Of a stretch of 64,000 bases of DNA, positions 57,323 to 64,000 are shown one piece after another. Source of the stretch: Oscillospiraceae bacterium (GTDB taxonomy: Bacteria; Bacillota; Clostridia; Oscillospirales; Oscillospiraceae); assembly GCA_017538965.1 (NCBI GenBank), contig JAFYHU010000080.1:62001-126000 (forward strand), read 5' to 3'. The notes beneath the pieces were generated by a model that ran no database searches, was not told the origin of the DNA, and saw only the letters and a program-made list of their open reading frames with translations. The position numbers and the translations under genes were made by a program. Within the stretch, counting starts at the first letter, position 1, and each line of letters starts with the position of its first letter.

Positions 57323-60214
57323 ATGGATAGAAATCTCGACACATTCATCATACAGAACTTCGGGAAAGCGATCGATTATCACGAAATCCGGACATTCTAT
57401 CAGCCGGTCATCCGCACGGCCACGAGACAGCTGTGCAGCTTTGAGGCGCTTGCGCGCTGGATCGATCCGGAGCTCGGCGTGATCTGCCCGAATGCATTCA
57501 TCCCCGTGCTGGAACGGGAAGGGCTGATACATCAGCTTGATACCGAAATCCTCCGCCAGGTCTGCGCACGAATCCGGAGCTCCATCGCCAACGGGGAGAT
57601 ACCGATCCCGGTATCCGTCAATCTCTCCCGGCTCGATTTTACGCTCTGCGATATTTTTACCCTCGCGGATGACATTGTCAGCGATTACCAGATTCCGCAC
57701 TACTTCGTCTGTTTCGAGATTACGGAGAGCGTCATGGCGGAACAGAAGGAGCTCATGATGGGGATCGTCGATCGCTTTCGTTCCGCGGGCTATCAGATCT
57801 GGATGGACGATTTCGGCAGCGCGTATTCCTCGCTGAACGTCCTTAATGAGTTTTCCTTTGACGAACTCAAGCTGGATATGAGTTTCCTGCGGCCGTTCAA
57901 TCTGCGTTCCAGGCGCATCGTGACCGCCGTGGTGAAAATGGCAAAGCTCATTGATATTCACACGCTTGCGGAGGGGGTTGAGACCGAGGAGCAGTTTGCC
58001 TATCTGCATGATATCGGCTGTGAAAAAGTGCAGGGCTTCTATTTCGGAAAACCCCTGCCCTATGAAGAAGCCCTTGCCAATCTGCAGGAGCGGGGGATTC
58101 GAATTGAGCTTCCGCAGGATCGGCATTATTACGATGAAATCGGAAAAATCGATTATCTCAGCCCGGTTCCGTTCATGACGCGCAAGGAGTATAACGCGAT
58201 CCCCACGGCAAGACAGCTCAACAGTATCCCGCTGGCTCTGGCCGAATTCTCCGCCGACAGTTTCCGGGTGCTGTTCTACAATACAGCCTTTGAAGAGACA
58301 GCCCGCAGCGCCGGCATGTTTACCAGCGTGTTTACGCAGGAGATGCTCTGCCAGCCGCAGCCGTATCACATGCTCACACGCAACATCGTCAACCTGATGG
58401 ATTCCGTCAAGGTCGACGGGAACGGAAAAATGCTCTTTACAATCAACGAGCAGTACTTCGAGATCAAAGCGCGGCGCATGACCCGGATGGAGGATAAAAC
58501 CTGCATCCTCATCAGCATCACCAACCTCACAAAGGATACGCAGTCGGAAAAAACAGGATATCTGGACGACTCGGTCCGCCAGATCTATGCGCTGTACGAG
58601 CGTATTACGCTGCTGAATCAGGCGGAGGACAGCATCCGGCCTCTGTACACCGATACCAGAGAGGATCTGCTTTCCAACAGGCACGGCATCCGGCAGCTGG
58701 TTGAGGAATATGCCGAAAAATATCTCTATCCGGAGGACAGGGCCCGTTTTGTCCGGATCTTTGACCCCGAGACGGCGACAAAGCGCCTGAGAGAGAGCGG
58801 AAGCACCAGCTTCTCCGAAGTGTTCCGAACCAGCGTCCGTCACGGACAATATGCGTGGAAGGAATATACGCTGCTCAAAATTGACGGGGATAACTATTTC
58901 CTGCTTGTCCGGAATATCCATGAGATCGCGAAGGATTTCCTCGCAGGCAACGCGGCAAAGCTCCGGGAGGGCGGACCGTATGCGCCGGAACAGCTCTGGG
59001 AAAATCTGATTCGTTCGGACTTGTTCCGTGTTTTCTGGAAGGATCGTGACCGCCGATTTCTCGGCGTGAGCCGGGGCTTTCTGGACTTTTACGGTTTTTC
59101 GTCTGCAGAGGAGCTCATCGGCAAAACTGATGAGGAGGTGGGCTGGCACGTCCATCCTGACCTCTATATGAACGATGAGTACAAGGTCATTCATGAAGGC
59201 GTAACCTTCCGTAATGTTCCCGGAAACTGCATGAGCCACGGAATAAACCGGGAGATCTTTGCCAGCAAAACCCCTCTCTATGACGTCAACGGCGAGATTA
59301 CGGGATTGCTGGGCTACTTCATCGACAAGGGCTCCCTGGACAACAACAATCAGCGCGCTGGCGAGAACGCACGCCGGGATCTTCTTACGGGCTTGCTCAA
59401 TTCCCGCGGAATCTCGGAAGAGACGGAGGCTTTTCGTGACGAGTATTATCTGAGGGGAACGGACTTCGTCCGCGTCCATATCGGAATCAACGATTTCGAC
59501 GCGATGAACGAACAATACGGTTTTGACTTTGGGGACAAGGTCCTGAAAACCTTCGGCCAGGCGCTCCTGCAGGAGTTTGGAATGAGAGGCGCCGTAGGCC
59601 GTTATGCGGGAAACAAGTTCACGGTGCTTCAGCAGATTGAGAACAGAGAAGAAGCCCATCATCTCCGGAAGATGATAAAGAGGGTCGGCGACTCTGTTCG
59701 GGAGGTCGACGGAAAACCGATTACGCTGTACCTTTCCGTGGGCTATGCACGCTATTCGGAATTTCTCGACATGGAGGAACTGACAAAGAACGCAGAAATG
59801 CGTCTGCACGCGGATTATGACCAGAGCATCTCGGCAGAGAGCCGAATCGGTCATGCATCGGAGCTTTTTTACCTGTTTGACGATCTTCCGCTTCCCTATG
59901 CCGTGTTCCGTGTGACGTATGCAAAGCACAGCGGGCGTTATGACGCGGTTTTCTTCTATGTCAACCGCATGTACGAGAAGTTCGCCTGCCTTCCGGCAAA
60001 GGCAATTCTCGGGCGCACCGTTCGCGAAGTTTTCCCGTTCCTCGGAGAGGATTGGTATCAGGACATCAAGAGGGCAGCTCTGGACGGAACCATCGTGGAA
60101 GGCGAATTCGATAATCCGCCGAGCGGAAAACACTTCCGCTTCACGGCACGTCAGATCATCTATCCCGGGTACTGTGCGGTTGCCTGTGTCGATATCCCGA
60201 CGAAGGAGGGTTAA
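57323..60214 (+). CDS. EAL phosphodiesterase with PAS and degenerate GGDEF domains
   Basis: A 963-residue cytoplasmic protein. Residues 20-275 are an EAL domain with all catalytic elements: SFEALARW, SVNLSR, FEITES, WMDDFGSAYS, ELKLDMSF, LAEGVETEEQ and QGFYFGKPLP. It should hydrolyse cyclic di-GMP. A middle part (about 290-560) and a PAS-like domain (about 565-680, WKDRDRRFLGVSRGFLDFYG) follow. The GGDEF-like domain (about 690-850) reads AGNKF in place of GGDEF and is inactive. A final PAS-like domain ends the protein. The ATG at 57323 is nine bases after AAAGGAG. Next to the cyclase sensor, it forms a likely make-and-break pair. Confidence 0.9.
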   Translation: MDRNLDTFIIQNFGKAIDYHEIRTFYQPVIRTATRQLCSFEALARWIDPELGVICPNAFIPVLEREGLIHQLDTEILRQVCARIRSSIANGEIPIPVSVNLSRLDFTLCDIFTLADDIVSDYQIPHYFVCFEITESVMAEQKELMMGIVDRFRSAGYQIWMDDFGSAYSSLNVLNEFSFDELKLDMSFLRPFNLRSRRIVTAVVKMAKLIDIHTLAEGVETEEQFAYLHDIGCEKVQGFYFGKPLPYEEALANLQERGIRIELPQDRHYYDEIGKIDYLSPVPFMTRKEYNAIPTARQLNSIPLALAEFSADSFRVLFYNTAFEETARSAGMFTSVFTQEMLCQPQPYHMLTRNIVNLMDSVKVDGNGKMLFTINEQYFEIKARRMTRMEDKTCILISITNLTKDTQSEKTGYLDDSVRQIYALYERITLLNQAEDSIRPLYTDTREDLLSNRHGIRQLVEEYAEKYLYPEDRARFVRIFDPETATKRLRESGSTSFSEVFRTSVRHGQYAWKEYTLLKIDGDNYFLLVRNIHEIAKDFLAGNAAKLREGGPYAPEQLWENLIRSDLFRVFWKDRDRRFLGVSRGFLDFYGFSSAEELIGKTDEEVGWHVHPDLYMNDEYKVIHEGVTFRNVPGNCMSHGINREIFASKTPLYDVNGEITGLLGYFIDKGSLDNNNQRAGENARRDLLTGLLNSRGISEETEAFRDEYYLRGTDFVRVHIGINDFDAMNEQYGFDFGDKVLKTFGQALLQEFGMRGAVGRYAGNKFTVLQQIENREEAHHLRKMIKRVGDSVREVDGKPITLYLSVGYARYSEFLDMEELTKNAEMRLHADYDQSISAESRIGHASELFYLFDDLPLPYAVFRVTYAKHSGRYDAVFFYVNRMYEKFACLPAKAILGRTVREVFPFLGEDWYQDIKRAALDGTIVEGEFDNPPSGKHFRFTARQIIYPGYCAVACVDIPTKEG

Positions 60215-60217
60215 GGC

Positions 60218-60460
60218 ATGAATGATATTGTGCTTTGGGTGCCGGCCCTGCTGCTTTCCCTTTTTTGTCTGGTGTACAGCCTTGCTGCCCGCCGCGAGCT
60301 GTATCTGCCGCTTCCGAAAGGCATATCGGCAAAACTGCGGGATCAGCATAGTTCAGCTTGTGGCATGACCCTGTATTCAGGCGTGCTGTATGATAACGAA
60401 GAAGCCGCCGGTCGGCGGCTTCTTCGTTATTTGCCCGATCAGGCGTTTTGCTTTCCGTAA
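60218..60460 (+). pseudogene. Truncated membrane-sensor gene, read into a terminator
   Basis: AAGGAGGG precedes ATG and a frame with one membrane helix (VLWVPALLLSLFCLVYSLAA) followed by RRELYLPLPKGISAKLRDQH, a start seen in clostridial membrane GGDEF/EAL proteins. After about 45 codons the likeness ends, and the frame runs through the terminator hairpin at 60395-60430, whose translation makes up the tail. I regard it as the 5' end of a deleted gene. Confidence 0.5.
60395..60430 (+). terminator. Terminator after the EAL gene
   Basis: Near-perfect inverted repeat AACGAAGAAGCCGCCG / CGGCGGCTTCTTCGTT, followed by ATTT; stable in either direction. Confidence 0.8.
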
Positions 60461-60508
60461 TCAGAGATTACAGCATACTGCAGAACCGGCGGCAGCCGGT
60501 ATGATGGC

Positions 60509-61636
60509 TTACTTGACGGTAATCAGTTCATAGTCTCTTGTTCCGAGCCCGATTTTCTCGCCGTGAGCAAGCGTTTCCTTCCACCGGACATTGGGATTGC
60601 TGTCCAGAAAATGATCATGATGATGATGCCAATCGGGATCTGCGAGGTGATCGCCAAGCTGACTGTTGCGAATGGGCGTTGCCTGCTGGCAGAGATCGGC
60701 ACAGGCCTGGTCCAGCGCGACGGGGTCGAAGGAGGCCAGCATTCCGATATTCGGAAGGATCGGAGCGTCGTTTTCCCCGTGGCAGTCACAGTTGGGGGAC
60801 ACGTCCATAATCAGGCTGATGTGGAAGGTCGGACGGCCGGCGCAGAGTGCGGCCGCATACTCTGCCATTTTGCAGCACAGCATCTCCGTGGCGGATGAGT
60901 TCACATTGCTGATGGCATCGAATGCGCAGGCCCCGATACACCGACCGCAGCCCTTGCAGATTGCCGGATCAATGTATGCTTTTCGATTCTCACCGTAAGT
61001 GATGGCATTGCTTCCGCATTCACCGGCGCAGCGGCGGCAGCCGCGGCAGAGCGACTGGTCAACCTGCGGCGTCCCTTCGTTGTGCTGATGCATTTTCCCG
61101 GCCCGGCTTCCGCCGCCCATCCCGATGTTTTTGATGGCACCGCCGAATCCGGTCATCTCATGCCCTTTAAAGTGCGTGAGCGAAATCAGAATATCGGCAT
61201 CCATCAGCGCGCGCCCCACCAGTGCGGTTTTGCAGTACTCGCCGTTGGGAACAGGCACTTCGATATCGTCGGTTCCGCGCAGGCCGTCTGCAATGATGAC
61301 ATGGCAACCTGTCGTAACCGTATTAAAGCCGTTCAGCTCCGCATTTGTCAGATGATCGATTGCGTTTTTCCGGCTTCCGGGATAGAGCGTGTTGCAATCT
61401 GTGAGGAAAGGCTTCCCGCCAAGGCCGCGGATCAGGTCCGCAACCGCCTTCACATAGTTTGGACGGAGATAGGAAAAGTTCCCGAGTTCTCCGAAATGCA
61501 TCTTAACAGCGACGAATTTGTCACGAAAGTCGATGGTTTCAATCCCGGCCTTCCGAAGCAGCTTTTGGAGCTTGTCGGCCTGACTGACGCCGAGATTCGT
61601 GCGGAAATCTGTAAAGTATACCTTTGATTTTGCCAT
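60509..61636 (-). CDS. DUF362 ferredoxin-type iron-sulfur protein
   Basis: A 375-residue protein. The outer parts are the DUF362 domain (FVAVKMHFGELGNFSYLRPN, ISLTHFKGHEMTGFGGAIKN), and residues 185-250 hold two 4Fe-4S motifs, CRGCRRCAGECG and CKGCGRCIGACA. A striking HHHHDHF run near the C-terminus (DPDWHHHHDHF) could bind metal. Such proteins are common in anaerobes and thought to be electron carriers; no activity is established. The ATG at 61636 (AGGGAG nine bases upstream) is preferred over 61645. It is divergent from the Fe-S aldo/keto reductase, and both may belong to the same electron pathway. Confidence 0.85.
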   Translation of the reverse strand: MAKSKVYFTDFRTNLGVSQADKLQKLLRKAGIETIDFRDKFVAVKMHFGELGNFSYLRPNYVKAVADLIRGLGGKPFLTDCNTLYPGSRKNAIDHLTNAELNGFNTVTTGCHVIIADGLRGTDDIEVPVPNGEYCKTALVGRALMDADILISLTHFKGHEMTGFGGAIKNIGMGGGSRAGKMHQHNEGTPQVDQSLCRGCRRCAGECGSNAITYGENRKAYIDPAICKGCGRCIGACAFDAISNVNSSATEMLCCKMAEYAAALCAGRPTFHISLIMDVSPNCDCHGENDAPILPNIGMLASFDPVALDQACADLCQQATPIRNSQLGDHLADPDWHHHHDHFLDSNPNVRWKETLAHGEKIGLGTRDYELITVK

Positions 61637-61669
61637 TTTACTCATCTCCCTGTATCCAAAGATAACTAC

Positions 61670-61698
61670 AGTATATATGAAGGATACGAATTACACAA
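61670..61698 (-). promoter_or_regulatory. Promoter of the DUF362 gene
   Basis: Minus strand TTGTGT (61698-61693), 17 bases, TATACT (61675-61670). Confidence 0.65.
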
Positions 61699-61742
61699 GG
61701 AAAACTTCTGTATCCGATTTTCAGAGACGGCGGGAAAAAAGC

Positions 61743-61771
61743 TGGCAATTCTGCGCCGGAAAAGGTATAAT
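61743..61771 (+). promoter_or_regulatory. Promoter of the aldo/keto reductase gene
   Basis: TGGCAA, 17 bases, TATAAT, about 105 bases before the start codon. Confidence 0.55.
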
Positions 61772-61876
61772 GGCGGCATCTTATCTCAGTTTATGTCTCA
61801 AAACAATCACAGAGGATAGAGGTTGAATGCTGCCCGGCGGAAAACCAATTTATAAAAAATGAGAGGAGCAAATCAT

Positions 61877-63013
61877 ATGGCACTCAGACCGGAGAAAAAG
61901 TTCGGATTCGGCTTAATGCGCCTGCCGCTGCTGAATCCCAATGACGATGCAAGCGTCGATGTCGAACAGGTCAAGGAGATGGTGGACCTGTTTATCGGCA
62001 GGGGCTTTACCTATTTCGACACCGCCATCATGTACAACGGCTTTGCCAGCCAGAGAGTGGCAAAGGAAGCCATCGTCGACCGTTATCCCCGCGACCGCTT
62101 TACGCTGGCCACGAAGCTCCACATTGCCTTTTTCAACAGCTTCGAGGAGCGCGACAAAATCTTCGGCGAACAGCTTGAACAGACCGGCGCGGGCTATTTT
62201 GATTACTACCTGATTCACGGCGTAGAAGCCAGCAACTATCCCAAGTATGAGCAGTTCGACTGCTTCCGCTGGCTGCTGGACAAAAAAGAGAAGGGCCTCG
62301 TGAAGCATGCCGGCTTTTCCTTCCATGACACACCGGAGCTTCTGGATGAGATCCTGACCAGATATCCGGAAATGGAATTCGTGCAGATGCAGCTGAATTA
62401 TCTGGATTGGGAGAGCGAATGGATTCAGTCTCATGCGGTCTATGAGACGGCAGCGAAGCACGGCAAACCGGTCATCGTCATGGAGCCTGTCAAGGGAGGC
62501 ACGCTGGCAAAACTGCCGGCAGAAGCGGAACAGCTCCTGAAGGCGGCGGAACCGGAACTCTCAATCCCGTCCTGGGCGATCCGCTTTGCGGCTTCGCAGG
62601 AAAACGTAATGATGGTGCTGTCCGGTATGAGCACCGTGGCGCAGATGAAGGATAATCTGAGCTATATGGAGGAATTCAAGCCTCTGACAGCGGAAGAGAT
62701 CGCGCTGACGCACAAGGCGGCGGATATCATCAACGCGCAGATCGCGGTGCCGTGCACCGGCTGCTCCTACTGCACCGACGGCTGCCCCATGAGCATCCCC
62801 ATCCCGAAGTATTTCTCTCTGTATAACGAAGACATGCGGGAGAACCTGGAGGAAAAGGGCTGGACTATAAACTTTAACAATTATGAAAATCTCACGGAGC
62901 ATTTCGGAAAAGCCGCCGATTGTATTGCCTGCGGTCAGTGCGAGGGCGTATGTCCCCAGCACCTGCCGATCATCGAACTGATGAAGAAAGTGTCCGCCCA
63001 TTTCGACCATTGA
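61877..63013 (+). CDS. Aldo/keto reductase with C-terminal 4Fe-4S domain
   Basis: A 378-residue cytoplasmic oxidoreductase. Residues 5-275 form the aldo/keto reductase barrel (GFGLMRLPLL, the active-site Asp-Tyr in YFDTAIMYNG, Lys in LATKLH, His in YYLIHGVE). Residues 290-370 are a ferredoxin-like extension with CTGCSYCTDGCPMSIPIP and CIACGQCEGVCPQHLPI, two 4Fe-4S clusters. This combination is frequent in anaerobic Clostridia, where electrons probably enter through ferredoxin. The substrate is unknown. AGGAG lies eight bases before the ATG at 61877. A terminator follows at 63054. Confidence 0.93.
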   Translation: MALRPEKKFGFGLMRLPLLNPNDDASVDVEQVKEMVDLFIGRGFTYFDTAIMYNGFASQRVAKEAIVDRYPRDRFTLATKLHIAFFNSFEERDKIFGEQLEQTGAGYFDYYLIHGVEASNYPKYEQFDCFRWLLDKKEKGLVKHAGFSFHDTPELLDEILTRYPEMEFVQMQLNYLDWESEWIQSHAVYETAAKHGKPVIVMEPVKGGTLAKLPAEAEQLLKAAEPELSIPSWAIRFAASQENVMMVLSGMSTVAQMKDNLSYMEEFKPLTAEEIALTHKAADIINAQIAVPCTGCSYCTDGCPMSIPIPKYFSLYNEDMRENLEEKGWTINFNNYENLTEHFGKAADCIACGQCEGVCPQHLPIIELMKKVSAHFDH

Positions 63014-63053
63014 GTGCTTTCAATCCTGCTGTTGATGATAAGCAAAGAAAAAG

Positions 63054-63090
63054 CAAGGACTGCATCCGAACCCGGCTGCAGTCCTTGTTC
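63054..63090 (+). terminator. Terminator of the aldo/keto reductase gene
   Basis: Stem CAAGGACTGCA / TGCAGTCCTTG, twelve-base loop, then TTC. The T-run is short. Confidence 0.7.
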
Positions 63091-63091
63091 A

Positions 63092-63208
63092 TCATTCCGC
63101 CGTCAGATCGTTCATGTGACAGTCCTTGCACGCGAGCGCTGCGGTAAGAATGCGCTTTATGGCCTTTCTGTTTTTCATGTCTCCAACTTCAAAAATATTT
63201 TTGCTCAT
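63092..63208 (-). other. Small ORF, 38 codons, basic with CxxC
   Basis: A minus-strand frame reads KRILTAALACKDCHMNDLTAE at its C-terminal end and NIFEVGDMKNRKAI before it. The Cys pair and basic helix could bind zinc or DNA, but no strong ribosome site is seen (TTGGAG precedes an internal ATG). It may be a remnant. The rest of the 320-base gap holds only the terminator and the following promoter. Confidence 0.3.
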
Positions 63209-63272
63209 ATGACAAGGCGAGTGTAACATAGATTTTTCCATAAAAAACAATCACAAATACCGGGGACACAGA

Positions 63273-63301
63273 TTGAAAAATCCAACCGATACTTATATAA
63301 T
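63273..63301 (+). promoter_or_regulatory. Promoter of the EFR1 gene
   Basis: TTGAAA, 17 bases, TATAAT; GGGAGG ribosome site follows before the ATG. Confidence 0.85.
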
Positions 63302-63333
63302 AGAGACAACAACAAATACAGGGAGGACTCTCC

Positions 63334-64000
63334 ATGCATAAAAACGTGATCTTCTGCTTTTCCGGCACCGGCAACTGCCTGGATCTTGCGAAGAACGTCG
63401 CCCGCGGTCTCGGCGGCGCCGATATCGTCATGCTGCGCAAAACTCCGGCAGTCACCGATGTACGCGAAGCCGAACGGGTCGGCTTCGTCTTTCCCTGCTA
63501 CGGCGGCGGCGCGCCGGAGGACGTGCTGGAATACGCCAGGACAATCCGGGTCGGCAAGGATGCCTACACCTTCGCCGCCTGCCTCTGCTCCGCCTATGCC
63601 GGGACCGGACTGTATGAGCTCAATAAGATCATCCCGCTCAAGTACTGGCGCGTCGTCACCCATCAGTGCAGCTGCATCTGGCTCTTCCCGCACCGGCTGA
63701 TGATGCCCATGCTCAGTCCCGCCATGGCCCAGGCGCGCAGCGAGAAGATTGCCGGCGAGATTGCCTGGGACGTGCTTGCGATGACCGTGAGCAAAAAGTC
63801 TCCCCCGAACAATCCCGTCAACCGCGCGGAAAACGCTGCCTGGCCTCTGATCGCCAAAAAGAAGATTGCCGCCTTTCAGGTGAGCGATGCCTGCATCTCC
63901 TGCGGCCAGTGCGAGAAGCTGTGCCCGCGCGGCAACATCCGTATGGAAAACGGCCGCCCCGTTTTCGGCAGGGACTGTGCCCAGTGTCTCGGCTGCCTGC
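63334..64000 (+). CDS. EFR1-family flavodoxin/ferredoxin fusion, cut by right edge
   Basis: At least 222 residues are visible. Residues 1-150 are a flavodoxin-like domain with the phosphate loop FSGTGNCLDLAKN (8-20) and PCYGGGAPEDV. From about 190 a ferredoxin part begins: CISCGQCEKLCPRGNI, then CAQCLGCL at the window edge, so a second 4Fe-4S cluster is expected. EFR1 proteins occur in anaerobic Bacillota and are thought to carry electrons between iron-sulfur and flavin partners. The start is clear (GGGAGG, strong promoter). The 3' end is outside the window. Confidence 0.9.
   Translation, partial: MHKNVIFCFSGTGNCLDLAKNVARGLGGADIVMLRKTPAVTDVREAERVGFVFPCYGGGAPEDVLEYARTIRVGKDAYTFAACLCSAYAGTGLYELNKIIPLKYWRVVTHQCSCIWLFPHRLMMPMLSPAMAQARSEKIAGEIAWDVLAMTVSKKSPPNNPVNRAENAAWPLIAKKKIAAFQVSDACISCGQCEKLCPRGNIRMENGRPVFGRDCAQCLGCL

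Noticed and set aside
56651..60349. 1232-codon open frame on the minus strand
   Set aside because: Antisense to the well-defined sensor and EAL genes; no motif or start signal.

Overview
The window looks like chromosomal DNA of a GC-moderate anaerobic Clostridia member (Bacillota), probably a gut-type Lachnospiraceae or relative. The evidence is consistent: AGGAGG-type ribosome sites, many TTGACA-N17-TATAAT-like promoters, CCA-encoding tRNA genes, a SigI/RsgI pair, an EFR1-type flavodoxin/ferredoxin protein, a secreted FMN/FAD fumarate-reductase-like enzyme, iron-sulfur aldo/keto reductase, and many GGDEF proteins. Genus cannot be decided from the sequence alone. No phage, integrase, intact insertion sequence, rRNA or CRISPR array was seen.

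Layout. 1-5.2 kb: end of a GAF-GGDEF cyclase, abutting tRNA-Ala/tRNA-Val, an archaeal-type ATPase and a secreted flavin reductase. 5.2-10.9 kb: small housekeeping and repair genes (phosphodiesterase, YhhN, rhodanese, MsrA, chagasin-like lipoprotein, histidine phosphatase) mixed with gene fossils and a duplicated terminator-promoter module. 10.9-15.7 kb: heterodimeric ABC exporter and a secreted phosphatase. 15.8-18.4 kb: SigI, its membrane anti-sigma RsgI and a secreted low-complexity protein, with matching SigI-like promoters before sigI and before the secreted gene. 18.5-20.7 kb: PPK2 and a membrane GGDEF protein. 20.9-26.4 kb: a metal-handling cluster (methyltransferase, ArsR-AraC fusion regulator, HMA metallochaperone, P1B ATPase, DUF364 protein, TrkA-C membrane protein).

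26.6-38.1 kb: an unusual amino-acid permease fused to PAS and GGDEF domains, then vWA, nitrilase, bactofilin-like, MBL-fold, LRR, OtnK-type kinase and a GNAT/cytidine-deaminase-like fusion. 38.2-43.9 kb: a divergent nickel/redox unit with TetR, two HypB paralogues, a large Fe-S/FAD oxidoreductase and HypA, but no hydrogenase. 44-45.5 kb: Smr protein and an ECF S-component with a DUF4430 lipid-anchored or membrane partner. 45.6-50.7 kb: hydrolase/YczE/GNAT operon and an amino-acid ABC transporter whose permease is fused to binding domains and whose ATPase carries an extra C-terminal domain. 50.9-60.4 kb: membrane metallophosphoesterase, GNAT, then an XRE regulator coupled to a two-SBP/GGDEF/REC/GGDEF sensor, followed by an EAL protein and a truncated gene. 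60.5-64 kb: DUF362 ferredoxin protein, Fe-S aldo/keto reductase and the start of an EFR1 protein.

Two themes connect the genes. One is cyclic-di-GMP signalling tied directly to nutrient sensing: a permease-cyclase fusion and a binding-protein cyclase. The other is low-potential redox and metal chemistry (flavin reductase, Fe-S oxidoreductases, nickel insertion proteins, metal export). All functions are read from motifs by eye; no database search was possible.
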